A DNA stretch of 64,000 nt, taken from NCBI GenBank assembly GCA_902626575.1, contig CACOFY010000001.1, forward strand, positions 310,001-374,000, read 5' to 3'. This DNA comes from an uncultured Pelagibacteraceae bacterium (GTDB lineage Bacteria; Pseudomonadota; Alphaproteobacteria; Pelagibacterales; Pelagibacteraceae). Below, piece after piece: positions 51,309 through 63,587 of the stretch; the first letter of the stretch is position 1, and each line of letters starts with the position of its first letter. The translations under genes and the position numbers were made by a program. Below the pieces are notes generated by a model, which was not told the origin of the DNA, did no database searches, and saw only the letters and a program-made list of their open reading frames with translations.

Positions 51309-52172
51309 TTAAAGTTTCCACCTGTTGTGGGTTAAAATCCACTGTTCAGGTTTTTTTAAAATCATTTTTTCAAGCAAGTAATTAAGTTGTTGAGTAATAT
51401 ACTCTAAGCTTTCATCTTTGGAGAAATAAATTGGTTTATTTATTACCATTTCAAATTTATATTTATTAACTCTCTCTATATATATAGAAATAATTGGACA
51501 ACTAAATTTTTTAACTAGTTGAGCTGGAATTGTTGTTGTAAATGCCTTTTGTTTAAAAAAATTTGATTTTATACCTTCCGTCACTCTTTGATCTATCATC
51601 AAAGCTATAGATGTATTTTTTTTAAATAAATTTAAAATTTCTCTTATCCCTGATAATCCTTTTTTGATTTGTTTACTGCATATAAAATTTTTTCTTATGT
51701 TTTCCATTGTACTATTTAAAAAAAAATTATTTAACGGCCTATAAATCGCACCAAGTTGTATTCCATTTTTTTCAATTTGCATTGCCATTAACTCAAAATT
51801 ATTAAAATGCCCAGATACGAAAACAGCAGGAATATTTTTATTTTTTATCTCGTTTAAATATTCTAATCCCTCAATATTTATATAATCTTTTAAATTTCCA
51901 TTTCTGAAATCTTTCATGAAAACGTATTCTGACAATATACGTCCATAGTTTCCCCACATCTTTTGAACAATTTCATCTACTCTTTCATTTTTAATATTTG
52001 GTAACATTAGATTAATATTTTTTTCAATAATTTTTTTTGATTTAAACTTTGGACCAACTTTTTTGCCAATTAACTCTCCAAGATTAGAAGCTTTTTTATA
52101 ACCAATAATTTTACAAATAAAAAAGAATAATTTTATTAAAATATATTGTAGTAAATAATTAATAATTTTCAT
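51309..52172 (-). CDS. LpxL/HtrB-type lipid A acyltransferase
   Basis: A 287 aa inner-membrane-associated acyltransferase that adds secondary acyl chains to Kdo-lipid IVA. The catalytic HX4(D/E) is 'VSGHFNNFELMAM'; 'LGAIYRPLNNFFLNSTMENI', 'LMIDQRVTEGIKSNFF' and 'EQWILTHNRWKL' are family blocks. One N-terminal hydrophobic segment anchors it. It is the last gene of the ubiA-msbA-waaA-lpxK-lpxL run, overlapping lpxK by 4 nt. Which acyl position is modified cannot be told. Confidence 0.9.
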   Translation of the reverse strand: MKIINYLLQYILIKLFFFICKIIGYKKASNLGELIGKKVGPKFKSKKIIEKNINLMLPNIKNERVDEIVQKMWGNYGRILSEYVFMKDFRNGNLKDYINIEGLEYLNEIKNKNIPAVFVSGHFNNFELMAMQIEKNGIQLGAIYRPLNNFFLNSTMENIRKNFICSKQIKKGLSGIREILNLFKKNTSIALMIDQRVTEGIKSNFFKQKAFTTTIPAQLVKKFSCPIISIYIERVNKYKFEMVINKPIYFSKDESLEYITQQLNYLLEKMILKKPEQWILTHNRWKL

Positions 52173-53107
52173 TGCTTTTCAATTAAAAATTTTTTGAATT
52201 TTTTTTCATTTAATATTTTAATATCAAGTTTTAAAATATTTATTTCGTTTAAAAACTTTTCATTTATTTTTAAATAATCTTTCTCAGTCGTAATTATTTT
52301 AAGATTATTTGACTTTGAATAATTAATAATACTTTCTATATCTTTATCTGAATAAATATAATGATCTGGAAATATAAATTCCTTTAAAATGTTGAAATTA
52401 TTTTCTTTTAAAAGTCTCAAAAAATTTTTTGGATTACCAATTGCAGAAAAAATAACATAATTTAACTTTCTGTCGAAATCATTAAGGTTTGATATTTCAT
52501 AATTTGTCTCAAATATTTGTAAATTATTATTTATTCTTTGTAATTCTGCAATTAAATTTACATTTAATTTTGGATTACCATTGATTACTACTGCATCATA
52601 TTCTTTAATTGAATCAATTTTTTCCCTTAAAGGACCTGCTGGAATAATTAAACCGTTACCTATCCACTGCAAGTTATTGAAACAAACAATTTTTAAATTA
52701 TAATCTAACGATTTGTCTTGTAATCCATCATCAAATATAGCGTATTTAAATTTTTTTAAATTAGCCTCTTTTATTGCATCTAATCTTTTTTCTTTACAGA
52801 TTAGTTTTGAATACTTTTTAATAAGTAGCTGTTCATCAAGTTGATTTTTATAAAACTTTTTAATAATAACTGAGTTTAAATTTTCGGCATTTAAAAGATT
52901 ATTGGACTTTATTGCTAAGGGTGTTTTCCCTGTGCCACCGACATAAATATTTCCAATACAAATCGAGAAAATATTTGGGTATTTTTTTCTTTTTTTAAAT
53001 TTTCTAAGAAAATTATTGAGCAATATTGGTAGAGTTAGAGGAATTAGTAGAAGTGCAACTAAATTTGGTTTTTTAATGTCCCAAAATTTTGGTTTATTAA
53101 ATTTCAT
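52169..53107 (-). CDS. lpxK: Tetraacyldisaccharide 4'-kinase LpxK
   Basis: A 312 aa inner-membrane-associated P-loop kinase that phosphorylates the 4' position of the lipid A disaccharide. The P-loop is 'IGNIYVGGTGKTPLAIK', 'FDDGLQDKSLDYNLKIVCFN' is the second conserved block, and 'LIIPAGPLREKIDSIKEYDAVVING' follows. The usual N-terminal hydrophobic segment is at about 14-28. It overlaps both waaA and lpxL by 4 nt. Confidence 0.94.
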   Translation of the reverse strand: MKFNKPKFWDIKKPNLVALLLIPLTLPILLNNFLRKFKKRKKYPNIFSICIGNIYVGGTGKTPLAIKSNNLLNAENLNSVIIKKFYKNQLDEQLLIKKYSKLICKEKRLDAIKEANLKKFKYAIFDDGLQDKSLDYNLKIVCFNNLQWIGNGLIIPAGPLREKIDSIKEYDAVVINGNPKLNVNLIAELQRINNNLQIFETNYEISNLNDFDRKLNYVIFSAIGNPKNFLRLLKENNFNILKEFIFPDHYIYSDKDIESIINYSKSNNLKIITTEKDYLKINEKFLNEINILKLDIKILNEKKFKKFLIEKQ

Positions 53108-54354
53108 TTAATAATTTTTCTTATCTCTTCCGAGGTACTTTTAAGTATCTTTATACCAATATCCTCAATTTTTCTAACAATCAAATTAGAAGTCTTTTTA
53201 ATTTTGAGGAATTTTTTAACTTCACTTATTAAATTTTTTTTAAATCTTATTTTTTTTGCAATATTATTTTTATTTAAAAGTTTATATATGTCCTTAAAAT
53301 TTTCTATATTTGGTCCGTGTATTATTTTGCAACCATATCTTGTTGCTTCTAAAGGATTTTGGCCACCATGTTTAATAATTGATCCTCCCATAAAAACAAT
53401 ATTGCTAAGATTATAAAAAGTCTCTGTTTCACCATATGTATCAACTAAATAAATTTCGGTATCCGATGGAATCATTTTGCCCGAACTGTGACAAAAGAAT
53501 TTAAGATTTTTTGATTTAGCAATATCAATAATTTCATTTCTTCTATCAACGTGTCTAGGTATAATTATGCTTACTAGATTTTTGTATTTTTTTCTTAGAT
53601 TACAATGTGCATCAATACAAAATTCTTCCTCTCCTCTATGTGTACTTGAGGCACACCAGTGAGTCTTCCTATCAAAAAAATTTTTTAATTGAGGTGGAAT
53701 TTTATCATTCCTAATTTTTTTTTGAGAAAATTTAAGATTTCCGATTAATTTTATATTATTCACACCAAAAAACTTTAAGTAATTGAAAGTTTCCTCATTG
53801 CATGGATAAGTGAATGAGAGGTATTGAAAAACTCTTTGCGCAAAATTTTTAATTAAACACCATCTCTTAAAAGATTTTTTTGTAATTCTTGCATTTAGTA
53901 AAATTATAGGAATTTTTTTTTTATTTAAGTTAATAATGGTATTTGGCCAAATCTCAGAGTCTATAAAAATTGCACTAAATGGTTTCCAATAATTTAAAAA
54001 TTTGATCGAAATTATATTAGCATCAATTGGGAAAAATTGATGAATAGTTTTTTTAAATTTAAATTTATCAAAAACCCTTGCTGAGCTTATAGTTGAACTT
54101 GTTATTAATATTTGATTAACGCTTTTATCTTTTTCAAGAATTTCAATTAGTGGGATTATACTCAATAGTTCACCTACGCTTGCTCCATGAAACCATATTA
54201 GTTTTTCACCAATTTTTTTTTTCGAAAAAAAACCAAGTTTTTCTTTAAATCTTTTAAAATCCTCTTTTCCTTTAAATAATCTAAATAAAATTATAATTGG
54301 TGAAATAAGAAGTATTGTGTTAATTAAAATTCTATAGAGAAGTAATATCATCAA
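53104..54354 (-). CDS. waaA: Kdo transferase WaaA (KdtA)
   Basis: A 416 aa GT30 enzyme adding Kdo to lipid IVA at the inner membrane. N-terminal TM (about 3-24), 'LIWFHGASVGELLSIIPLIE', 'QFFPIDANIISIKFLNYWKP', 'FIDSEIWPNTIINL', 'HWCASSTHRGEEEF' and 'VFMGGSIIKHGGQNPLEATRYGC' are all family signatures. It overlaps msbA and lpxK by 4 nt. Whether it is mono- or bifunctional is not evident. Confidence 0.95.
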   Translation of the reverse strand: MMILLLYRILINTILLISPIIILFRLFKGKEDFKRFKEKLGFFSKKKIGEKLIWFHGASVGELLSIIPLIEILEKDKSVNQILITSSTISSARVFDKFKFKKTIHQFFPIDANIISIKFLNYWKPFSAIFIDSEIWPNTIINLNKKKIPIILLNARITKKSFKRWCLIKNFAQRVFQYLSFTYPCNEETFNYLKFFGVNNIKLIGNLKFSQKKIRNDKIPPQLKNFFDRKTHWCASSTHRGEEEFCIDAHCNLRKKYKNLVSIIIPRHVDRRNEIIDIAKSKNLKFFCHSSGKMIPSDTEIYLVDTYGETETFYNLSNIVFMGGSIIKHGGQNPLEATRYGCKIIHGPNIENFKDIYKLLNKNNIAKKIRFKKNLISEVKKFLKIKKTSNLIVRKIEDIGIKILKSTSEEIRKIIK

Positions 54355-56093
54355 TCTCTTCTAACTTGTTTGTCATAGAAGTTCTTATAAATTTTGGAGT
54401 TATCAATTAATTCTTTATGGTTACCTTGAGCTACAACTTCTCCTTTTTCAATAACATAAATTTTATGAGAGTTTAGTATTGTTGAAAGTCTATGCGCTAT
54501 AACAATTGTTGTTTTATTTTTAGTCAATAGGCTCATTGCTTCTTGTATTTTACTCTCTATTTCTGCATCTAATGAAGATGTTGCTTCATCTAATAATATT
54601 ATTGGTGCCTTCTTAAGCATAGCCCTCGCTATTGAAATTCTTTGTTTTTCTCCACCCGATAGTCTAAGCCCATTTTCACCAATAATGGTTTCATATTTAT
54701 TAGGTAAATCTTTAATAAAATTATGTGAGAACGATTTTTCTGCAACTTCCATTATTTCTTTATCACTAGCTTGAGAATTAGCATAAAGAATATTATTTTT
54801 AATTGTATCATCAAATAAAGTCGTATCTTGAGTAACTATAGATATATTTTTTCTCAGATCATCAAGTTTAACATTGTAAATTGACTGACCATCAATTTTT
54901 ATATCCCCAGAGAAAGTATCGTAAAATCTAGGAATTAAATTCAAAATCGAGGACTTTCCAGCACCACTGTGACCAACAAGAGCAGTCATTTTATTACCTG
55001 TAAATTTCAAATTTACTTTTTTTAGGATTAGGTTTTGATTGTCGTTATACCTAAAATCACAATTTTCGAATTCTATATCGCAATTTTTTATATTTAAATT
55101 ATTCCTAGAATTGTTGTCATTTATTTTATTTTCTATATCAATTATTGGTAAAATTCTTTTAGCAGCAGATAAACCCTGGTTTATACCAACGTTTAAAGTT
55201 GCCAGTGACCTTACTGGTTGGTAAGCAAGCATCATAGCAGCTAGGAATGAAAAAAAATTATTTATATCTATTTCACCACTAATAATAAGTTTTCCTGTTA
55301 CAAATATAAGTAAGGCTATCATTACACCTGTCAAAGGTTCCATTATCACTGTTGCTCTAGTAAAAACTATAGCAATTTTCTTTGCTTTCTCTTTAACATC
55401 ATTAAGAAATTTACTTGATCTTTGTGTCTCGAAAGCCTCTTTTTGGAAAATTTTAATTAATTTGTGATTCTTAAACAATTCCATTAAATATTTTGATGCC
55501 TCACCAGTTTTTTCCTGAGCTTCGGTTGTTACTTTACCAATTCTTTTTCCTAGGGTTTTAGCTGCTAATGTTGCGATAGGTATCATTAATATTGCAATAA
55601 GTGATAGTTTCCAATTTTGATAAAACATCACACATAATAAACCAACAAGTGTTAAGCTATCTTTAAAAGCATTTAAAATTGTTGTGCTAACTAAATTTAC
55701 GATATGAGAAGTATCACCAAGCACATGATTTAAATATTTACCGCTGTGTTTATCTTGTATCAAATTTGTATCAGCTCTAATTAATGATTTTAACATATCA
55801 TCCTGCATATCCTTTTTAATATCATTACCAACAGAGATCATAAGCACTCTAGCTCCATATAATGATAAGCCTTTTGCAAAAAATGCTAAAATTATAAATA
55901 ATGGAATTATCAAAATTAAATTTTCATCTTTTTCTACAAAAATTTTTTTAATTGCTGGATCTAGAAGATATGCAATTGCTGAGGTTGATCCAGCTACAAT
56001 CAATGAGAAAATTCCAGAAAGAATAATTTTTCCAATATAATTTTTTGAGTAATCTAAGTATAAACGTTTTAAAATTTGAAAATTACTTGTCAT
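54351..56093 (-). CDS. msbA: Lipid A export ABC transporter MsbA
   Basis: A 580 aa half-transporter (TM domain about 15-315, nucleotide-binding domain about 335-575) that flips lipid A-core across the inner membrane. NBD motifs: Walker A 'ALVGHSGAGKSSILNLI', Q-loop 'ISIVTQDTTLFDD', signature 'LSGGEKQRISIARAML', Walker B 'IILLDEATSSLDAE', H-loop 'IVIAHRLSTI'. The neighbouring waaA, lpxK and lpxL genes support the lipid A substrate over a generic exporter. Confidence 0.93.
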   Translation of the reverse strand: MTSNFQILKRLYLDYSKNYIGKIILSGIFSLIVAGSTSAIAYLLDPAIKKIFVEKDENLILIIPLFIILAFFAKGLSLYGARVLMISVGNDIKKDMQDDMLKSLIRADTNLIQDKHSGKYLNHVLGDTSHIVNLVSTTILNAFKDSLTLVGLLCVMFYQNWKLSLIAILMIPIATLAAKTLGKRIGKVTTEAQEKTGEASKYLMELFKNHKLIKIFQKEAFETQRSSKFLNDVKEKAKKIAIVFTRATVIMEPLTGVMIALLIFVTGKLIISGEIDINNFFSFLAAMMLAYQPVRSLATLNVGINQGLSAAKRILPIIDIENKINDNNSRNNLNIKNCDIEFENCDFRYNDNQNLILKKVNLKFTGNKMTALVGHSGAGKSSILNLIPRFYDTFSGDIKIDGQSIYNVKLDDLRKNISIVTQDTTLFDDTIKNNILYANSQASDKEIMEVAEKSFSHNFIKDLPNKYETIIGENGLRLSGGEKQRISIARAMLKKAPIILLDEATSSLDAEIESKIQEAMSLLTKNKTTIVIAHRLSTILNSHKIYVIEKGEVVAQGNHKELIDNSKIYKNFYDKQVRRD

Positions 56094-56959
56094 AAAATAA
56101 TTTTCCCAATTAAAATATTTATAAAAACTAAAAATCCAATAAGATTATTCGACTTAAATTTACTTAAGCAATTAAATTGATCATTAATATTTAAAAATTT
56201 AATTTGATAAATAAACAAATGAAAAGAGATCATAACAATTCCAAAAAAATATATTGAACTAAACGTCATTTTGTAACCTATATAAAGTAAGCATAAAATA
56301 AAAATCAAAAAGCATCCCGAGATAAATACTTTAGGATTTTTTTTAAATTTAATGGATGTTGATTTTACTCCTATAATTTCATCGTCTTTAATATCTTGGA
56401 ACCCATATATTGTGTCGTAACCTAATGTCCAAAATATGGCTCCTATATAAAATATTACAGGCAAAGGATCAATTTGACTATTTATGGATGTCCAGCCCAA
56501 TATAAGACCATAGTTGAAAGTAATTCCTAAAAATAGCTGTGGCCAGTAAGTAAATCTTTTCATTAATGGATAGGTAAATGCTAAGGGCATTGAACCAAGT
56601 GCAAGTAAAATAGTAAATAAATTAAACTGTATTAGAACAAAAAAAGCTATTAAACATAAAATTGTTGAGTATAGAAGAGCTAATTTTACGGATATAGCCC
56701 CAGATGCTATTGGACGAGATTTAGTTCTCTCAACTTTACTATCATAATCTTTATCAAATACATCATTAATTATACATCCAGCTGATCTCATTAATACTGA
56801 CCCTAAAAAAAATAATAAAAGATATTTAATGAATATTTGAATATCTTTAGAAAAATCAAATGCTATCGTAAGACCCCATAAACATGGCCAAAACAATAAC
56901 ATGAACCCAATTGGTTTTTTTAAACGAGTTAACTCAATAAAATAATTTAATTGTTTCAT
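56090..56959 (-). CDS. ubiA: 4-hydroxybenzoate polyprenyltransferase UbiA
   Basis: A 289 aa integral membrane prenyltransferase of ubiquinone synthesis with about eight TM helices. The two Asp-rich motifs are 'INDVFDKDYDSKVERTKSRPIASG' and 'GYDTIYGFQDIKDDEIIGVKS'; 'LTRLKKPIGFMLLFWPCLWGL' is the typical N-terminus. It heads the lipid A run, overlapping msbA by 4 nt, and diverges from the DUF2721 gene over 53 bp. Confidence 0.93.
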   Translation of the reverse strand: MKQLNYFIELTRLKKPIGFMLLFWPCLWGLTIAFDFSKDIQIFIKYLLLFFLGSVLMRSAGCIINDVFDKDYDSKVERTKSRPIASGAISVKLALLYSTILCLIAFFVLIQFNLFTILLALGSMPLAFTYPLMKRFTYWPQLFLGITFNYGLILGWTSINSQIDPLPVIFYIGAIFWTLGYDTIYGFQDIKDDEIIGVKSTSIKFKKNPKVFISGCFLIFILCLLYIGYKMTFSSIYFFGIVMISFHLFIYQIKFLNINDQFNCLSKFKSNNLIGFLVFINILIGKIIL

Positions 56960-57012
56960 CAGAATTTACTTGTAAATAGCAAAGGCTAGATTCATAATCA
57001 AACTGATTCGTT

Positions 57013-57417
57013 ATGAATATTGATTATACAGTGACTGCATTAATGTTTCCCGCGATACCGTTACTTATGGGTGTTTATAGCAATAGATTTCATACTTTAA
57101 GCAAACTAATAAGAGAACTTCATGACGAACATGTTTATGAAAAACATATCCCTCCTGAATGGAAAAAACAATTTATTAACTTAAGTAAGAGAATATCTAT
57201 CCTAAGGTGGACTATCATGTTTGCAGCTTTTGGTTTTTTATTTAATATGTTAACTGTATTTGCGCTGTATTTAGATACTTTATTTGTAGCTAGAGTTATT
57301 TTTGGATCATGTTGTCTATCAATGATTATATCTATAGCGTTTTTTATTAGAGAAATTCAGATTTCAACAAGTGCCTTAAATTTGCATATGTCCGATATGG
57401 ACGTTCACATAGATTAG
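57013..57417 (+). CDS. DUF2721 family membrane protein
   Basis: A 134 aa inner-membrane protein with three TM segments (about 6-22, 65-85, 92-112). 'VTALMFPAIPLLMGVYSNRFHTLSKLIRELHDE' and the 'FAAFGFLFNMLTVFALYL' helix match DUF2721. The family has no known function. It overlaps the quinone oxidoreductase gene tail to tail by 4 nt. Confidence 0.85.
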   Translation: MNIDYTVTALMFPAIPLLMGVYSNRFHTLSKLIRELHDEHVYEKHIPPEWKKQFINLSKRISILRWTIMFAAFGFLFNMLTVFALYLDTLFVARVIFGSCCLSMIISIAFFIREIQISTSALNLHMSDMDVHID

Positions 57418-58388
57418 TTAGGTATTATTACTGCAGGACCAATTAATTTTCTTGCTTCTAAATCTTCATGAGCATTTTTAGCCTGATCAAGAGTATATTT
57501 TTTTGAAATATCTATTTTTATTTTTTTTGAAATTACTGCATCGAATACTTTTTTAGCAGAGTCTTCTAACTCTTTCCTGGTTACAGTATAGTGAGCAATT
57601 GACGGTCTAGTAAAAAATAGTCCTTTTGTATTTATGTGCTTTTTGACATCAATTGTATTTACATATCCTGAGGCGTTTCCAAACGCTACCATCATACCTC
57701 TGATTTTTAAGCATTCAATTGAACCTTCAAAAGTTTTTTGTCCTACACCATCGTATACTACATCAACTGCATTCTTTCCAAATAATTTCTCGACTTCTTC
57801 AACAAAATTTTTTTCAGCATAATTAATTACATGGTGACAACCATTTTTTTTTGCAATTTGTTCCTTTTCTTTTGATCCAACTGTACCTATTACCTCGCAA
57901 CCTATGGAGTTTGCCCATTGACATAAAATTTGTCCAACTCCACCCGCCGCAGCGTGGAATAGAACTTTGTCACCTTTTTTTGCTATATAACTTCTATGAA
58001 GCAAATATTCAGCAGTCATGCCTTTTAATACGATACATGATGCCACTTCATTTGAGATACCTTCTGGCACACTTATAAGTTTTTCCTGAGGCATAATTTG
58101 TTTTTCTGAGTAAGCACCTATAGGCATTGATGCATGACTTACTCTATCTCCAATCTTAAATAAATTTACCTCAGATCCGACTTCTTCAATAACTCCACAT
58201 GCCTCTAGGCCGATTCCACTTGGTAATGGTATTGGATATAGACCGGTACGGTGATAAACATCTATATAATTAAGACCTATTGATAAATTTTTGATCAAAA
58301 CTTCTTTAGGTCCTGGCTTACCGATTTTGACATCTTTAATTTCTAATACCTCTGGTCCACCAAATTTCTTAATTTCTATTACTTTCAT
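57414..58388 (-). CDS. NADPH:quinone oxidoreductase (zinc-free MDR family)
   Basis: A 324 aa cytoplasmic medium-chain reductase. 'IGLNYIDVYHRTGLYPIPLPSGIGLEACGVIEEVG' and nucleotide-binding 'VLFHAAAGGVGQILCQWANSIG' are Qor signatures, and the structural and catalytic zinc Cys residues of alcohol dehydrogenases are absent. It reduces quinones or related carbonyls with NADPH. It is the last gene of the minus-strand HAD-doxX-pirin-qor group, 2 nt after pirin. Confidence 0.92.
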   Translation of the reverse strand: MKVIEIKKFGGPEVLEIKDVKIGKPGPKEVLIKNLSIGLNYIDVYHRTGLYPIPLPSGIGLEACGVIEEVGSEVNLFKIGDRVSHASMPIGAYSEKQIMPQEKLISVPEGISNEVASCIVLKGMTAEYLLHRSYIAKKGDKVLFHAAAGGVGQILCQWANSIGCEVIGTVGSKEKEQIAKKNGCHHVINYAEKNFVEEVEKLFGKNAVDVVYDGVGQKTFEGSIECLKIRGMMVAFGNASGYVNTIDVKKHINTKGLFFTRPSIAHYTVTRKELEDSAKKVFDAVISKKIKIDISKKYTLDQAKNAHEDLEARKLIGPAVIIPN

Positions 58389-58390
58389 AG

Positions 58391-59227
58391 TTATTTTACA
58401 AATGTGCCATTATGGTAATCATTTATTGCTTCTAAGATCTCTGCTTTTGTATTCATTACGAAAGGCCCTCCTCTAGCAATCTTTTCACCAATTGGCTTAC
58501 CAGAAATAAGTAAAAAATTTGATTTTATTAACGACTCTACTTTTAATTTTGACCCCTTTGAAAGCAAAATTAGTTTTGAGTCTGTAATTTTTTCATGTTT
58601 TTTCTCACCAACCTTAATTTCTCCATTTATTAAATAAATAAAAGAATTGTGTGTCGCTGGTAAATTAAAATCAAAAATTTTATCTTTATTAAGAACTACA
58701 TCAAAATATATAGGGTCTACATTGTGCTTATTAACTGGTCCTTCAGCACTATTAAATTTTCCAGCTATAACTTTTACAGTTTTTTCGTTGTCCTTATGCG
58801 TTTTCATTTTTTCAGAGTCTATATAAATATACTCAGGTTTACTCATCTTTAATTTTGCAGGCATATTTATCCAAAGCTGAAAACCATGAAGCTTACCTTC
58901 CTTCATAGCTGGCATTTCAGAATGAATTATTCCACTTCCAGTCTTCATCCACTGAACATCGCCTGCTGTCATTATACCTTTTCCACCAGCGCTATCTTTA
59001 TGTTCAAATTCGCCAGATAGCATGTAAGTGACAGTTTCGATTCCTCTGTGCGGATGGGGAGGAAAGCCACCAATGTAATCATCTTTATTTTCGGAACCAA
59101 ACTCATCTAGCATTAAGAAAGGATCAAGATAATCAGGATCTACCCCAATACTTCTTTTTAGTTTCACTCCAGCTCCATCCGAGGAGACAATTGGATTGAT
59201 TATTCTATCAACTTCAACTTGGTCCAC
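58391..59227 (-). CDS. Pirin family protein
   Basis: A 278 aa bicupin. The N-terminal cupin has 'GFPPHPHRGIETVTYMLSGEFEHKDSAG' with the His/Glu metal ligands, 'GDVQWMKTGSGIIHSEMP' and 'GFQLWINMPAKLKMSKPEY'; the C-terminal cupin ends 'LISGKPIGEKIARGGPFVMNTKAEI'. Bacterial pirins bind iron; some have quercetinase activity. The neighbouring Qor and DoxX suggest a redox or aromatic-compound theme. Confidence 0.92.
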   Translation of the reverse strand: MDQVEVDRIINPIVSSDGAGVKLKRSIGVDPDYLDPFLMLDEFGSENKDDYIGGFPPHPHRGIETVTYMLSGEFEHKDSAGGKGIMTAGDVQWMKTGSGIIHSEMPAMKEGKLHGFQLWINMPAKLKMSKPEYIYIDSEKMKTHKDNEKTVKVIAGKFNSAEGPVNKHNVDPIYFDVVLNKDKIFDFNLPATHNSFIYLINGEIKVGEKKHEKITDSKLILLSKGSKLKVESLIKSNFLLISGKPIGEKIARGGPFVMNTKAEILEAINDYHNGTFVK

Positions 59228-59228
59228 T

Positions 59229-59639
59229 TTAAGATTTATTCCCCTTTATTAAAAAATATAATCCACCTATAAAAAGAAAAATTTGCTCACTAGTAAAAAG
59301 CTTTGTATTTATAAACCAATCTGCGTGTGCAATAGCAAATATATTAATCATCAATATAACTATCGTAAAACCAGCCAATCGTGTAATAAAATTTCCAATA
59401 GGATTTTTAATAAATCCTCCAATAATTAAAGCGACACCAACTGAAACTTCTGAGACAGCAACAAAAGACGCTAAAGCAGGAGAAAGATCAAAATATTCAA
59501 TTAGACCTTGAGGCGGCAAAGGAAATTTATTTAATCCATGTATTAAGAACGCCGTAGCTATACCAAATCTTAGAAATAAAGAAGCCAATGCCTCAAAATT
59601 CGTAAAAAAATTATTTATCTTATTTATAAAGATTTTCAT
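59229..59639 (-). CDS. DoxX family membrane protein
   Basis: A 136 aa protein with four TM helices. 'ALASLFLRFGIATAFLIHGLNKFPLP', 'ALASFVAVSEVSVGVALIIGGF' and 'ITRLAGFTIVILMINIFAI' form the DoxX pattern. Family members accompany oxidoreductases; none is characterised enough to fix a function here. It lies 1 nt upstream of pirin. Confidence 0.87.
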   Translation of the reverse strand: MKIFINKINNFFTNFEALASLFLRFGIATAFLIHGLNKFPLPPQGLIEYFDLSPALASFVAVSEVSVGVALIIGGFIKNPIGNFITRLAGFTIVILMINIFAIAHADWFINTKLFTSEQIFLFIGGLYFLIKGNKS

Positions 59640-59657
59640 ATTTTAGAGACTAATATT

Positions 59658-60323
59658 TTATTTAAACATTTCAAGCAATTGATTCAAATTCTTTATCTCT
59701 TTATTAGGTTTACAATCCAAATTATCGAAGACATTTTTATTCCTATTTACCCAAATAGAGGTATAGCCATAATTTCCTCCACCAGATACGTCCCATGTAT
59801 TAGCACTTAAAAATGCTATTTCTTTTTTTTTAATTTTATATTTCTTGACAGGAATATCATAAACTTTCGAGCTAGGTTTAAAAATACCAACTTCCTCTAT
59901 TGAAAAAATATCATCAAAAATATTTTCTAAATTATTACTATCTACAAGTTCATTCAGAAGTTGAGGTGTTCCATTTGACAGGATAGCTAATTTAAAACTT
60001 TTTTTCTTTAAAGAGCTCAAAACATTTGGAACTTCAATAAATGTTGATAGTTTTTTATAAAGATTTAATAGTTCACTTTTCATTATAAAATCTATCTCAA
60101 ATACTTTCATGGATTTTTCAAGACTATCTTCGGTAACTTGCCAGAAGTCTTTATGTCTTCCCATTAAACTTCTTAACCAGGTATATTCTAATTGTGTAGT
60201 TCTCCAGTAATTAGCAAAACTTTCCCACTTATTTCCAATTTTATTTTTACATTTCTCTGCTGCGGAGTTAACATCAAATAAAGTACCGTAGGCATCAAAA
60301 ATAATTGCTTTAATATTTTTCAT
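59658..60323 (-). CDS. Haloacid dehalogenase type II
   Basis: A 221 aa HAD enzyme of the L-2-haloacid dehalogenase subgroup. Nucleophile Asp is in 'AIIFDAYGTLFDVNSAAEK'; 'LAILSNGTPQLLNELV' supplies the Ser/Asn, 'FKPSSKVYDI' the Lys, and 'AFLSANTWDVSGGGNYGYTSIWVNR' is typical of true type II dehalogenases (SSNGWD-like). It may hydrolyse 2-haloalkanoates or small phosphate esters. It is first of the HAD-doxX-pirin-qor group and diverges from rsmE over 23 bp. Confidence 0.85.
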   Translation of the reverse strand: MKNIKAIIFDAYGTLFDVNSAAEKCKNKIGNKWESFANYWRTTQLEYTWLRSLMGRHKDFWQVTEDSLEKSMKVFEIDFIMKSELLNLYKKLSTFIEVPNVLSSLKKKSFKLAILSNGTPQLLNELVDSNNLENIFDDIFSIEEVGIFKPSSKVYDIPVKKYKIKKKEIAFLSANTWDVSGGGNYGYTSIWVNRNKNVFDNLDCKPNKEIKNLNQLLEMFK

Positions 60324-60346
60324 AAATCAGATTAATATAATTATTA

Positions 60347-61054
60347 ATGAATAATTTAAGACTATTCTATCAAAAAAAGTTATCCAATGATCTTATTGGA
60401 AATTTAGATAAAAAACAATCTCACTACGTTAATAAGGTTATGAGATTGAAAGAAAACGATGAGTTTAATATTTTTAATGATTCAGGAGAGTGGGTTGCTC
60501 AAATAAAAAAAATTAATAGGGCGGGTATTGAGTTTCAGATTATTAAACAGATTAGATCAAAAGAAAGTAGGATAGATATATGGTTAGCTTTTTCACCAAT
60601 TAAATCAAATTATTTTAATTTTATGATACAAAAAGCTACGGAACTTGGTGTCACAAAGTTCATTCCAATAATATTTGAGAGAAGTATTGTTAGAAAAATA
60701 AATAATGAAAGGTTAAAAAAAATTATTATAGAAGCAACCGAACAATCAAACAGAATTTTACTACCGTCTCTAGAAAGTCCTTTCAAGCTTAATGACTTTT
60801 TAAAAATCTATCAAGATAAAATTAAATTAATATTAACAGATATTAATTCTAATAAAAAAAAATTATCTATTTCAAAGTCTGAAAAAAAACCATTGTGTTT
60901 AGTTGTTGGACCAGAAGGTGATTTTTCCGAGTCGGAAAGGTTAAAAATTTTAACTTTTAAAGATCTTGAAACAGTGAAATTGAATGACAATATTCTTCGC
61001 TCAGAAACAGCAGTAATTTCGGCAATATCTGTAATTAATTATTTAATAAATTGA
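60347..61054 (+). CDS. rsmE: 16S rRNA (uracil1498-N3)-methyltransferase RsmE
   Basis: A 235 aa SPOUT-class methyltransferase. An N-terminal PUA-like domain ('QSHYVNKVMRLKENDEFNIFND') precedes the knotted domain: 'MIQKATELGVTKFIPIIFERSI', 'EATEQSNRILLPSLESPF', 'LCLVVGPEGDFSESE' and 'LNDNILRSETAVISAISVI'. All are canonical RsmE blocks; normal length. Confidence 0.94.
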   Translation: MNNLRLFYQKKLSNDLIGNLDKKQSHYVNKVMRLKENDEFNIFNDSGEWVAQIKKINRAGIEFQIIKQIRSKESRIDIWLAFSPIKSNYFNFMIQKATELGVTKFIPIIFERSIVRKINNERLKKIIIEATEQSNRILLPSLESPFKLNDFLKIYQDKIKLILTDINSNKKKLSISKSEKKPLCLVVGPEGDFSESERLKILTFKDLETVKLNDNILRSETAVISAISVINYLIN

Positions 61055-61114
61055 TAAATTGTCGCGAAAACATTAGTGTAATTTTATCTATTTAGTTCTA
61101 TATAGATCATATTA

Positions 61115-63568
<2,454 letters not shown>

Positions 63569-63587
63569 ACACATATATAATTTAAAG